DNA of 26,386 bases. It comes from a virus. Positions 1-7,631 of this stretch are shown piece by piece. Location of the stretch: positions 1-26,386 of the IMG/VR virus record IMGVR_UViG_3300034093_002678; one strand, given 5' to 3'. The notes under the pieces were generated by a model. The model was not told where the DNA came from. It did no database searches and saw only the letters and a program-made list of their open reading frames with translations. The first letter of the stretch is position 1. The number at the start of each line of letters is the position of its first letter. Both the position numbers and the translations under genes were made by a program.

Positions 1-2
1 TA

Positions 3-212
3 ATGTTAGTCAAGACTGAAACTGATGGATTCATGAAAGATACTTCTACTGGAGCTTTCATAAATACAGACGATGCATCTTATGCAAAGTTTGTAGCAGA
101 GAGATCGAAAGCGAAGAATAGCAAAGAGCTATCGAATAGAATCAGTGCAGTCGAAGACGATCTCAAAGAAATTAAAACTCTACTCTTACAAGTAGTGAAT
201 GGAAGAAATTAA
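3..212 (+). CDS. Small conserved-type phage protein, coiled-coil C-terminus
   Basis: This 69-residue protein has no catalytic motif that I recognise. Residues about 40-65 (LSNRISAVEDDLKEIKTLLL) have heptad-like hydrophobic spacing and probably form a short coiled coil; the N-terminal half has a GFMKDTSTGAFINTDD patch seen in small proteins of T4-like marine phages (recalled from general knowledge, not checked). The start codon lies in a TAATG overlap, so the first three bases of the window are probably the stop codon of an upstream gene, and translation is likely coupled. The stop overlaps the start of the next gene in the same way. The place in front of a run of fibre genes suggests a virion or assembly role, but that is inference from position only. 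Confidence 0.7.
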   Translation: MLVKTETDGFMKDTSTGAFINTDDASYAKFVAERSKAKNSKELSNRISAVEDDLKEIKTLLLQVVNGRN

Positions 213-2266
213 TGTCAAGACCAGTAGCTAATGTTGATGTAATTACCGACTCGTTCGAGGTTTGGCTCCTCGAGACCAATGAACTTCTTCACGCGCTTTC
301 GACAGAAATCATCACTGCAAATAGCACGTATGCAAACACGGGTAACACTGCGTTTCCAAGAACAGCTCAGCTATACGGAACATTCGGGGCTAATAATCTC
401 GTCGTAACAAACTGGATGAAAGGCGGAAACGTCAACGGTTCGTTTGCGAATCTCATGATCAGTACGAACACTGTTCTGAGCAACGTGACATCGACCGAAA
501 TTCGTCTGGAAGTTGCCAATGGTTCTTCGAACACATTCATGTGGCAGTACGGTCTACATGCTGGTTTGACTGGTGCAAACCTTGTCGCTAACACAACGAA
601 GCTGACGATTCAGTCGAACTCGACCACGAATACAACAGCAACTGCATTCGCAGTTGTTGCCGCGAATAGCACTAACACTGCTACGATGAATCCAATTAGC
701 TTTAGCACTGGATTGTTTGTAGCGAACACGATTCAGATTACATTAGGTGCCAATGTCACTGCTAATGCCACGAATGGTGGTACGATCCAAGTCACAGGAT
801 CCGGAGCAGTAGGTAACAGTGTATCAAATAGCAGCGGCCTATATGTAGGCAATACTGTTACGAACAGTCAGATGACGAGTGTTCGATTCTTTGCCGCAGA
901 AGGTAGCAATACCGTACTCGCAAACAATCAGATCATTAGCATTGCCAATACAACATCATCTGCAAATATTGATCCTATCAGTTTCAAGACAGGCATCTTT
1001 ACAGCTAACACCATTCAAGTTTCACTTGGTGCCAATGTCACTGCGAATGCTACCAACGGCGGCACGATCCAAGTAACAGGAACTGGTACGGTCGGCAATA
1101 CGGTTGCAAATAGTAGTGGCCTGCATGTAGGTAATACTTTAAACTCTTCACAAGTCACATCAGTTCGTTTCCTTGCATCTGAAGGTTCAAACACCACTCT
1201 TGCAAATACTCGAATCATTAGCATCGCTAACTCGAGTGCCACTGCAAACATCGAACCGAACGCATTTAAAACTGGCATCTTTACTGCCAATACTATTCAG
1301 ATCTCGCTCGGCGCAAACGTCACGGCAAATGCTACCAATGGTGGTACAGTGCAAATCACTGGAACAGGTGCGATTGGTAACGTTGTAGCAAATAGTAGCG
1401 GAGTATTTGTAGGTAATACGCTTAACGCTTCTGAGTTAACATCGCTTCGATTCTTCACCGCAGAAGGTAGTAATACCGTTTTAGCGAATACTCGAATTGT
1501 TAGCATTGTCAACTCAACGTCGACATCTAACGTTACACCGACAGGATTCTTTGCAGGTATTGTTACTGCTAACCAAACAGTTGTTGCAGTCGGAGCGAAT
1601 GTCGTTGCAAATGCTACTACGGTTCTTGTTGGGAATGCAACGTTTAATACGGCGATTGGTAATGGATCGATCACTGCATCTGCGAATCTTACCATTACGC
1701 CGACAAGCCATCTTGTTGTTGTAGGTGCTGCGACAGTCAGTTCGAACGTTGCTCTTGCAAATACGCTGACGGTTACAGGAAATACGAATCTTTCGAATAC
1801 GCTCACTGTAACTGGAGCTACAACGCTTTCGAGTACTCTTGGAGTAACAGGAGCAACTGCTCTAGCGAATACGCTCGCAGTGACTGGTCCTGCTACACAT
1901 GCAAACATCGTGACTTTCAAGACTGAGCACGTAGTTGATATCTTTGCAAACGGAAATCTTGGAGCTACGACTGGTTCAGATCTTCTTGTCTTCGAATATC
2001 CAAAGGCAGACTATAGCACTGCTAAACTTCTCATTCAATTGAAAAATGCTGGTAATACACAGATCTCTGAAGTACTACTTGCTCATGATAATTCGACTGC
2101 GCAGCTTACAACATATGGTACGGTTTCTTCACCTGTTGCAGCTAATTCCGGAGTCAGCTTACTTGGTACTTTCTCTGCGAACGTGGCTACTGCAAACGTA
2201 AGAGTATATGTCAATCAAACAAGATCTAGCACGGCTGCAAAAGTTGTTGCTCAATTCATTAAGTAA
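212..2266 (+). CDS. Fibre-like virion protein with 94-residue tandem repeats
   Basis: This 684-residue protein is very rich in Asn, Thr, Ala and Val. The N-terminus (PVANVDVITDSFEVWLLETN) is of a type common in structural proteins of T4-like marine phages. Three nearly identical 94-residue repeats follow, containing ANTIQ(I/V)(T/S)LGANVTANATNGG, then SSGL.VGNT and (F/L).(A/S)EGSNT; a fourth copy is truncated after about 25 residues. After them come short LSNTLTVTGATTLS-type repeats, like those of trimeric beta-helical fibre shafts, and a distinct C-terminal beta-rich domain from about residue 570. There is no signal peptide or enzyme motif. The ATG overlaps the preceding stop (TAATG), with GGAAG five bases upstream. 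A trimeric tail-fibre or baseplate-decoration protein is the likely role; the exact position in the particle is unknown. Confidence 0.75.
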   Translation: MSRPVANVDVITDSFEVWLLETNELLHALSTEIITANSTYANTGNTAFPRTAQLYGTFGANNLVVTNWMKGGNVNGSFANLMISTNTVLSNVTSTEIRLEVANGSSNTFMWQYGLHAGLTGANLVANTTKLTIQSNSTTNTTATAFAVVAANSTNTATMNPISFSTGLFVANTIQITLGANVTANATNGGTIQVTGSGAVGNSVSNSSGLYVGNTVTNSQMTSVRFFAAEGSNTVLANNQIISIANTTSSANIDPISFKTGIFTANTIQVSLGANVTANATNGGTIQVTGTGTVGNTVANSSGLHVGNTLNSSQVTSVRFLASEGSNTTLANTRIISIANSSATANIEPNAFKTGIFTANTIQISLGANVTANATNGGTVQITGTGAIGNVVANSSGVFVGNTLNASELTSLRFFTAEGSNTVLANTRIVSIVNSTSTSNVTPTGFFAGIVTANQTVVAVGANVVANATTVLVGNATFNTAIGNGSITASANLTITPTSHLVVVGAATVSSNVALANTLTVTGNTNLSNTLTVTGATTLSSTLGVTGATALANTLAVTGPATHANIVTFKTEHVVDIFANGNLGATTGSDLLVFEYPKADYSTAKLLIQLKNAGNTQISEVLLAHDNSTAQLTTYGTVSSPVAANSGVSLLGTFSANVATANVRVYVNQTRSSTAAKVVAQFIK
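722..1640 (+). repeat. 282-bp in-frame tandem repeats (three full copies plus a partial one)
   Basis: Matching repeat starts lie at 722, 1004, 1286 and 1568, which is exactly 282 bp (94 codons) apart. The first three copies are full; the fourth keeps only the first part (ANQTVVAVGANVVANAT). The copies differ at many third codon positions while the residues are kept, so they are old duplications under protein-level selection and not recent slippage. Confidence 0.9.
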
Positions 2267-2274
2267 GGTAATAT

Positions 2275-3999
2275 ATGTCAGGCGCAAATAATAGATTTAA
2301 GGTTGATAACGGTCTAGTTGCTTCTGGCAACGCGATCTTCTATGATCGTGTCGACGTAGAAGCCAACGCGCACTTTAAAAACGACTTGTTTGTTGTATCT
2401 GGTAACCTTGTAGTAAATGGTTCTCTTGTATACGCCAACGTTACCATCGGTCAAGGCGGGGTTCTTCTGATTGCAGATCAGCAGCCACTCGGTAATACTT
2501 CAAACCGTTTCAATGCTTTCGTATTTAATACGACATCTTATGGAACACTACGACCAGATGCAAACGGTGGTGCACTTGGTACTACGACTGCTCGCTTTGA
2601 TGTCTTTGCAAACAATATCACCGTTACAAATACGGTGAATTTCCCGAGTGGAGCAGGCGTTAACTCGTCGCTCTATACTGGTACAGCAAGCAATGCTAAC
2701 ACCGTATACAATATCTCGGCGAATGGTATCGTAGTCAGAACTGGTACAGGAACAGGTACTACGGTATCGATTGCTTCTACGAACGGCATTAGCGTAACAA
2801 ACGGCAACGGCGTTTCTGGAAATCCTACGATTAGTTTTGTAGCGAATGCTGGTTTAACAGTAAACGCGGCAGGCGTATTTGTTGATGCATCTGCTATTAC
2901 TGTCGGTACACTTCCTACATCTCGGGGCGGTACAGGCGGATCGATCAATAACCTTCTACCTACACAATCTGCTGGAACAACAGGTTTCGTCCTTGCATCA
3001 AGTGGAGCGACAGCTAACTTGGTGTGGACGCAACTTGCTGGACCTCAAGGTGCGCAAGGTGCAACTGGTGCTCAAGGTGCACAAGGATCTACCGGTTCTC
3101 AAGGACCAACTGGTGCTCAAGGCGCAGCTTCGACAGTTCCTGGTCCACAAGGCGCGCAAGGAATAACTGGTTCCCAGGGTCCACAGGGAACAACTGGTTC
3201 TCAAGGACCACAAGGACCTTCGGTTCAAGGACCGACGGGACCACAAGGTGCACAAGGAATTATCGGACCTCAGGGACCGCAAGGAACAACTGGTGCTCAA
3301 GGTGCTGCTTCAACCGTTGCCGGTCCTCAAGGCGCCCAAGGTTTGCAAGGTATCCAAGGACCACAGGGACCGCAAGGCCTTACAGGTGCACAAGGTGCAG
3401 CATCTTCAGTTGCTGGTCCTCAAGGTGCTCAAGGATTACAAGGCGCTCAAGGTGCAACTGGTCCTCAAGGATCTCCTGGAATAAACGGAGCACAAGGTGC
3501 AACTGGTGCTCAAGGCGCGGCAGGTTCAAGTATAACAGGTGCTCAAGGTGCAACCGGACCACAAGGTGCCCAAGGAAGTGCATCTGGTGCTGTCGCGCCT
3601 ATTCTAAGACACGTCACCGCAGGATTTACAAGTGGCGGCCAAGTTTTTGTAACAGCGACTCAACCTACTGCTTCAGCGGCTGGTGATATCTGGATTGACA
3701 CTGCAGGAACTACAGGATATACACAAAGTCTCTCGTCAAATGGATGGACTAAGTTGCCAAACGGAGCAATTATTCAGTGGGGAACAGTAACTGTTACTCC
3801 AAATACTACAGGATCTGGATCATTTCCAACATCGTTCACCGCGGTTGCCCGAGCTGTGATGAATGGCGTAGGAGATACAGGCGTATTTGGACAGGCTTCT
3901 AAAGGTGCAACCATTTTTAGTGTATCAACAACTGGTTTCAGTTGGTTTAACGGAGATGAAAGTTCTCATACCGGTTACTGGTTAGCAATGGGATATTAA
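2275..3999 (+). CDS. Tail fibre protein with collagen-like tract and gp53-like C-terminal domain
   Basis: This is a 574-residue fibre protein. The N-terminal [16 protein letters not shown] region is the type of start seen in structural proteins of marine T4-like phages, and it resembles the start of the minus-strand fibre gene at 26324. Residues about 256-436 form a collagen-like Gly-X-Y tract (mostly GAQ, GAT, GPQ), interrupted three times by AAS(T/S)V(P/A) segments. The last 80 residues ([12 protein letters not shown] at their start, FPTSF, then WLAMGY at the very end) match the C-terminal head domain of gp53-like tail fibres, the usual receptor-contacting tip. AAGG precedes the ATG. A tail-fibre assembly chaperone gene follows directly, which supports the assignment. 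Proline in the tract is nearly always in the X position. Confidence 0.85.
   Translation: MSGANNRFKVDNGLVASGNAIFYDRVDVEANAHFKNDLFVVSGNLVVNGSLVYANVTIGQGGVLLIADQQPLGNTSNRFNAFVFNTTSYGTLRPDANGGALGTTTARFDVFANNITVTNTVNFPSGAGVNSSLYTGTASNANTVYNISANGIVVRTGTGTGTTVSIASTNGISVTNGNGVSGNPTISFVANAGLTVNAAGVFVDASAITVGTLPTSRGGTGGSINNLLPTQSAGTTGFVLASSGATANLVWTQLAGPQGAQGATGAQGAQGSTGSQGPTGAQGAASTVPGPQGAQGITGSQGPQGTTGSQGPQGPSVQGPTGPQGAQGIIGPQGPQGTTGAQGAASTVAGPQGAQGLQGIQGPQGPQGLTGAQGAASSVAGPQGAQGLQGAQGATGPQGSPGINGAQGATGAQGAAGSSITGAQGATGPQGAQGSASGAVAPILRHVTAGFTSGGQVFVTATQPTASAAGDIWIDTAGTTGYTQSLSSNGWTKLPNGAIIQWGTVTVTPNTTGSGSFPTSFTAVARAVMNGVGDTGVFGQASKGATIFSVSTTGFSWFNGDESSHTGYWLAMGY
3040..3582 (+). repeat. Collagen-like Gly-X-Y coding tract
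   Basis: The DNA repeats 9-bp units of the ggt-gct-caa kind, encoding about 60 triplets. Three AAS(T/S)V(P/A) interruptions shift the triplet phase, a common pattern in bacterial and phage collagens, where breaks add flexibility to a triple-helical shaft. Confidence 0.9.
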
Positions 4000-4003
4000 T
4001 AAA

Positions 4004-4375
4004 ATGACAATTTACTACAGCCCAACAACAAAAGGTTTTTACGATACTGATTTTGGGTATCCGTCATTGCCGCAAGATATTGTTGAAATTACCGCAGAGC
4101 AACACCAGCAGTTTCTCCATGGTATGAATATGCAAAATAAAGAATTGGTTTTATCACAAGGAAATCTTGTTTTGCAAGATCGAGTCGTGGTAATTACTTG
4201 GGAACAAATTAGATCGAAAAGAAATAATCTTCTAGCTTTATCTGACTATACTCAAATGGCAGATTGGCCTGGAGATAAAACTGCTTGGGCTACATATCGT
4301 CAAACTTTAAGAGATCTTCCTCAGACTTATACAAATGCAGCAGACGTTGTTTGGCCATCTAAGCCAGGAGAATAA
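4004..4375 (+). CDS. Tail fibre assembly chaperone-like protein (Tfa / tail APC type)
   Basis: This 123-residue protein starts with YYSPTTKGFYDTDFG, as Tfa-type chaperones often do (a short description of the phage tip), and ends with a domain of the phage tail assembly chaperone type: an R..RN.LLA.SD.TQ..DWP stretch followed by WATYRQTLRDLPQ (about residues 70-110). Such proteins help fold or trimerise the distal part of the tail fibre and are normally encoded just downstream of it, as here, four bases after the gp53-like fibre gene. The gene ends just before the SD of the next one. The motif match is strong; the partner is inferred from adjacency. Confidence 0.8.
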   Translation: MTIYYSPTTKGFYDTDFGYPSLPQDIVEITAEQHQQFLHGMNMQNKELVLSQGNLVLQDRVVVITWEQIRSKRNNLLALSDYTQMADWPGDKTAWATYRQTLRDLPQTYTNAADVVWPSKPGE

Positions 4376-4378
4376 TAA

Positions 4379-4822
4379 GTGCCGCTAACGTTCCTATCTG
4401 CTAAACCTGTTAAATATTGGAACGGCTCGTCGTGGGTCGGGAGCCAAGATTTTGCCGCCGTTAAAATGTGGAATGGATCTACGTGGCAATATGTAGGAAT
4501 ACGTCCGTATGCAGATGTAGCCTTAGTTACTTTTAGTCCCGTGGGCGGCACAATATCATCTCCGACTTTTGACACTGCCGAAGCGTATGGTTCCCAAGCA
4601 GGTTATACTATCACAGCTTCTTCAAGCGTAGTTTGGACTTATACTGGAGGAGATGGATTTAGTGGATACGCCAGTGTTGCAAGTGGAGGAAGTGCTTCAT
4701 CAATTGAACTTGTAGCAGCTTATACAGGTGGTTTCAATGAACAAACGTTTAACGTATCAGCATCAAATGGTGCAGAAACTAAATATTGGGTGATAACTGT
4801 AACATCTTATAGTTTTGAATAA
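4379..4822 (+). CDS. Small virion-type protein with WNGS.W repeats
   Basis: This 147-residue protein starts at GTG, eight bases after a good SD (AGGAG at 4366-4370), and there is no ATG alternative that keeps the N-terminus. Two copies of a K.WNGS(S/T)W motif lie at residues about 12-35 (KYWNGSSW, KMWNGSTW), a short beta-hairpin module found in phage tail and appendage proteins. The remainder is beta-rich with an Ig-like look (TITASSSVVWTYTGG ... FNVSASNG ... YWVITV). I recognise no enzyme motif. The position between a fibre chaperone and further structural genes suggests a small tail or fibre accessory protein; the exact function is unknown. Confidence 0.65.
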   Translation: MPLTFLSAKPVKYWNGSSWVGSQDFAAVKMWNGSTWQYVGIRPYADVALVTFSPVGGTISSPTFDTAEAYGSQAGYTITASSSVVWTYTGGDGFSGYASVASGGSASSIELVAAYTGGFNEQTFNVSASNGAETKYWVITVTSYSFE

Positions 4823-4840
4823 ACATAGCGGAAGAATTAA

Positions 4841-5170
4841 ATGGCACTGAAAGCAAATATCATTATCGATCAAGGCACTTCATTTGCTACGTCTATTGAT
4901 GTGACTGATGAAAATGGTAACATCGTAAATCTTACAGGATTTACAGGTGCCGCTCAGATGCGTAAGCATTATACTTCGACCGCTCAAACCGCATTTACAG
5001 TTTCGATTACTGCTGTGACTGGCGTCGTCGCTCTTTCGATGTCGGCAAATACCACAAATGGCCTTACAGCCGGAAGATACGTATATGACTGTGAGTTGAC
5101 TGATGGCAGCGGAACAGTTTCTCGTCTTGTTGAAGGTATCGTCACAGTTACACCAGGAGTTACAAGATAA
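4841..5170 (+). CDS. Small beta-sandwich virion protein (marine T4-like phage type)
   Basis: This 109-residue protein contains DQGTSFATSIDVTDENGN.VNLTGFTGAAQMRK, then VVALSMSANTT and GRYVYDCELTDGSG. The alternating strand pattern suggests one immunoglobulin-like or BppU-like beta-sandwich domain of the kind found in baseplate or capsid decoration proteins. GGAAG stands eight bases before the ATG. The stop overlaps the next start (TAATG), so the two genes are probably translated together. The fold guess comes from the residue pattern only, and the role in the virion is not established. Confidence 0.65.
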   Translation: MALKANIIIDQGTSFATSIDVTDENGNIVNLTGFTGAAQMRKHYTSTAQTAFTVSITAVTGVVALSMSANTTNGLTAGRYVYDCELTDGSGTVSRLVEGIVTVTPGVTR

Positions 5171-5415
5171 TGGCAGGTGCATCTCGTTTAGTCGCTACAA
5201 TTACAAATAACAACGGCAGATTATCATCTGCTGGTCCTATTACTCTGAAAAATCAAATTCAAGAAATACGAAGTATTGAAAACATACTCGACGTCAGCGT
5301 CGTTGAAGCCGCCAATGGCGCTACATTAATCTACAATTCTCAAAATGATAAATATGAGGTGAGACAACTGTCATTCGCGGATCTAGCAGTAGATCTCGAC
5401 GGCGGATCATTTTAA
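5170..5415 (+). CDS. Small phage structural-type protein of unknown function
   Basis: This 81-residue protein starts in a TAATG overlap with the gene before it. It has no motif that I recognise. It ends in LDGGSF, almost the same as the end (LDGGTF) of the large fibre-like protein just downstream, which hints at a shared C-terminal strand or interaction surface. The tight coupling with the preceding beta-sandwich gene suggests that the two products work together in the particle. Confidence 0.6.
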   Translation: MAGASRLVATITNNNGRLSSAGPITLKNQIQEIRSIENILDVSVVEAANGATLIYNSQNDKYEVRQLSFADLAVDLDGGSF

Positions 5416-5433
5416 CCTAAAAGGAATAGCCAA

Positions 5434-7383
5434 ATGGCAGACAATTTAATTCAAATTAAAAGGTCGTTAACGACAGCTGATGCGCCAACATTAGCTAACG
5501 GTGAATTAGCGTTTACAGCAAATGGCGATCACTTATTTATTGGTTCGAATGGTGCTTCGATCACCATTGCCGGTAAATTTAATCCTGGTATACTGACCGC
5601 CAACCAAGCACTCGTTGCGAATGGTACCTCTGGTATCGACAAGATTATTGTTGCTAACGCTGTTGTGACAACAGTTACAGCCAATGGTTCGACGGGTACC
5701 AACGGACAAGTACTGAGTTCAAATGGAACAGCCGCTTATTGGGAAACTCCTACTTCTGGCGTATCTGGTTCAAATACACAAGTTCAATTTAATAATTCTG
5801 GCGCATTAGCCGGAGACGCAGACTTTACGTTTGATAATACCAATAATAAACTGTCTGTTGCCGGCGGCGTTCTTGCTGGCTCTGGCGGTAACTTCGTCGT
5901 TGGTTCTAATTCTTTTGTTGCGAATGCCACCGGTGTATTCTCTACAGGCACCGTGAACGCAGCGATTGTGAGTGTTGGTACGGCGTTCGTAGCAAATGCC
6001 ACACAGATCAATATTGGAACTAACGTTGCTCTTAATGCAAATGGCACAAATGGTACTGCAGGACAAGTTCTTGCATCGAACGGAACAGCTGTATACTGGG
6101 TAACACCTCAAGATGGTGATATTACATCAGTCGTAGCCGGTTCTGGTCTTACTGGTGGCGGTACATCTGGCGAGGTAACTCTTGATGTTGGTGCTGGTAA
6201 CGGTATCAGCGTCTCTGCAGACGCGATTGCTGTAGTTGCAAATAGCGGTCTTGCTTCAAATACCTCAGGCGTACACGTTATTGCAAATAACGGTCTATCT
6301 GCAAACGCAACAGGCGTTTTTGTTGTTGCCGGAGCTGGTATTGCTTCGAACGCAACAGGTGTGCATGTCGTATCTGGTAACGGTACGATTGTTTCGAATA
6401 CCTCGGGCGTTTATGTCAATGCTGCTGCACTTTCAATTGCCACATCGCAACTTTCAGGCGACGTTGCTCTTGGTTCGGGTACATCAGGCGACTATGTTGC
6501 TACTATCACAGCTGGTAACGGTATTTCTGGATCCTCATCTGGTGAAGGTGGTGCAGCCACGATTGCTGTTGTAGCAAACAACGGTATTGTATCGAATACT
6601 TCAGGCGTCTTTGCCAAAGCTGCTAACGGTATTTCTGTTGATGGCGCTGGTATCAACGTTGTTGGCGGTGATGGTCTTACAGCTAACGCGACTGGAGTTC
6701 ATGTTGGTGCTGCTAACGGTATTAATGTCACTGCAGATGCAGTTGGCCTTACCACTGGTTCAACACTCACGGTCAACTCTGCTGGACTCCATGTTAATAC
6801 TGCACTCTCGATTACAGATCTTTCTCTTTCCGGAAATCTGACTGTTCTCGGTACGCTTTCGACAATCGATACTACCAACCTGACAGTCCAAGATTCGCTG
6901 ATCGAGCTTGCAAACGGAAACGCAACAACCGACATTCTTGATATCGGTCTTTATGGTCAATACGGTGCCACTGGAGCTAAATATACCGGTCTTTTCCGTG
7001 ATGCTACAGATGGCGTTTATAAGCTCTTTGCTGGTTCTCAAACAGAACCTACAACAACTGTAGACACTGCAGCAGCCGGTTATACTACTGCTACATTACA
7101 AGCATTCCTAAACTCTGGTGGTTTGGTTTCGAACGCGACTAACGTTACTCTTACTGCGAACTCGACACTCGCGGTTGGTATCACAGCGAATACATTGAGT
7201 CTTTCGACTGCACTGCCTGGAACAAGCGGTGGTACTGGACTCGCGACTGTTACTGCAGAAGACATTTTAGTTGCTAACTCTTCGAACGGTTTTAGAAAAT
7301 TAGCTGTTGGCTCTACTGGATTCGTGCTTCAGTCTAACGGTACAGCAGTTGTATACGCAACCCTCGACGGCGGGACATTCTAA
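5434..7383 (+). CDS. Large fibre-like virion protein with SN.TGV.V repeats
   Basis: This is a 649-residue protein. The N-terminus (IQIKRSLTTADAPTLANGEL, then DHLFIGSNG) is the typical opening of phage appendage proteins with an Mtd-like N-terminal attachment domain. [15 protein letters not shown] segment follows and recurs near residue 210 and in other fibre proteins of this window. Residues about 260-450 hold roughly ten imperfect repeats of (N/G)NGL.(S/A)N(A/T)(T/S)GV.V. Then comes a SGNLTV.GT ... TNLTVQDSLIEL module, shared with the proteins encoded at 7632-9377 (+) and 24456-26324 (-). AAGGA precedes the ATG. A trimeric fibre or baseplate-decoration role is likely; it has no collagen tract, unlike its relatives. 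Confidence 0.75.
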   Translation: MADNLIQIKRSLTTADAPTLANGELAFTANGDHLFIGSNGASITIAGKFNPGILTANQALVANGTSGIDKIIVANAVVTTVTANGSTGTNGQVLSSNGTAAYWETPTSGVSGSNTQVQFNNSGALAGDADFTFDNTNNKLSVAGGVLAGSGGNFVVGSNSFVANATGVFSTGTVNAAIVSVGTAFVANATQINIGTNVALNANGTNGTAGQVLASNGTAVYWVTPQDGDITSVVAGSGLTGGGTSGEVTLDVGAGNGISVSADAIAVVANSGLASNTSGVHVIANNGLSANATGVFVVAGAGIASNATGVHVVSGNGTIVSNTSGVYVNAAALSIATSQLSGDVALGSGTSGDYVATITAGNGISGSSSGEGGAATIAVVANNGIVSNTSGVFAKAANGISVDGAGINVVGGDGLTANATGVHVGAANGINVTADAVGLTTGSTLTVNSAGLHVNTALSITDLSLSGNLTVLGTLSTIDTTNLTVQDSLIELANGNATTDILDIGLYGQYGATGAKYTGLFRDATDGVYKLFAGSQTEPTTTVDTAAAGYTTATLQAFLNSGGLVSNATNVTLTANSTLAVGITANTLSLSTALPGTSGGTGLATVTAEDILVANSSNGFRKLAVGSTGFVLQSNGTAVVYATLDGGTF

Positions 7384-7386
7384 TTT

Positions 7387-7578
7387 ATGGAAGCTGAATT
7401 TGTAAATGAGTACATCAATCGATTACTCGCGAGTGTACATGATCTTACAAGTAAGAACATCATGCTAGAAACAAGACTGGTCATGGCCGATAAAACCATG
7501 ACCAGTCTTCAAGCAAAAATTGTTGATCTTGAAAAGCTTGGAAATAAAAATAAAAAAGCTGAAGATACTTCTGTATAA
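7387..7578 (+). CDS. Small coiled-coil protein
   Basis: This 63-residue protein has heptad-like spacing of hydrophobic residues over most of its length (VNEYINRLLASVHDLTSKNI, then LETRLVMADKTM and LQAKIVDLEKL) and a charged Lys-rich tail, so a helical coiled coil is very likely. The gene begins three bases after the preceding stop without a clear SD, so translation is probably by coupling. Its coding sequence contains a perfect 14-bp inverted repeat (separate entry), and a late promoter overlaps its last codons. Position among tail genes suggests a virion or assembly protein. I do not recognise a specific family. Confidence 0.6.
   Translation: MEAEFVNEYINRLLASVHDLTSKNIMLETRLVMADKTMTSLQAKIVDLEKLGNKNKKAEDTSV
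7473..7509 (+). repeat. Perfect 14-bp inverted repeat with 9-base loop inside a coding region
   Basis: The left arm AAGACTGGTCATGG (7473-7486) and the right arm CCATGACCAGTCTT (7496-7509) are exactly complementary, with loop ccgataaaa. The stem is within the 63-codon gene and encodes TRLVMADKTMTSL. No T-run follows, and the gene continues for 69 more bases, so it does not look like a standard terminator. Confidence 0.9.
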
Positions 7579-7581
7579 ATA
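7574..7581 (+). promoter_or_regulatory. T4-type late promoter, TATAAATA
   Basis: This is an exact match to the T4 late octamer read by the gp55-type sigma factor. It overlaps the end of the 63-codon gene and lies about 50 bases before the fibre gene starting at 7632, which has a good SD (AGAGG). It would start a late transcript for the fibre gene and the Gly-rich gene after it. Confidence 0.75.
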
Positions 7582-7631
7582 GAATATTAGGGGTTACATA
7601 ACCGCTTCGTTGCTCTATATAGAGGTTGAGA

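Noticed and set aside
7473-7509. The strong hairpin as a rho-independent terminator
   Set aside because: No T-run follows the stem and the coding frame goes on for 69 bases.
7626-7631. TTG at 7626 as the start of the collagen-containing fibre gene
   Set aside because: It would abut the SD-like AGAGG, whereas the ATG at 7632 has proper spacing and gives the N-terminus expected for this class of fibre protein.
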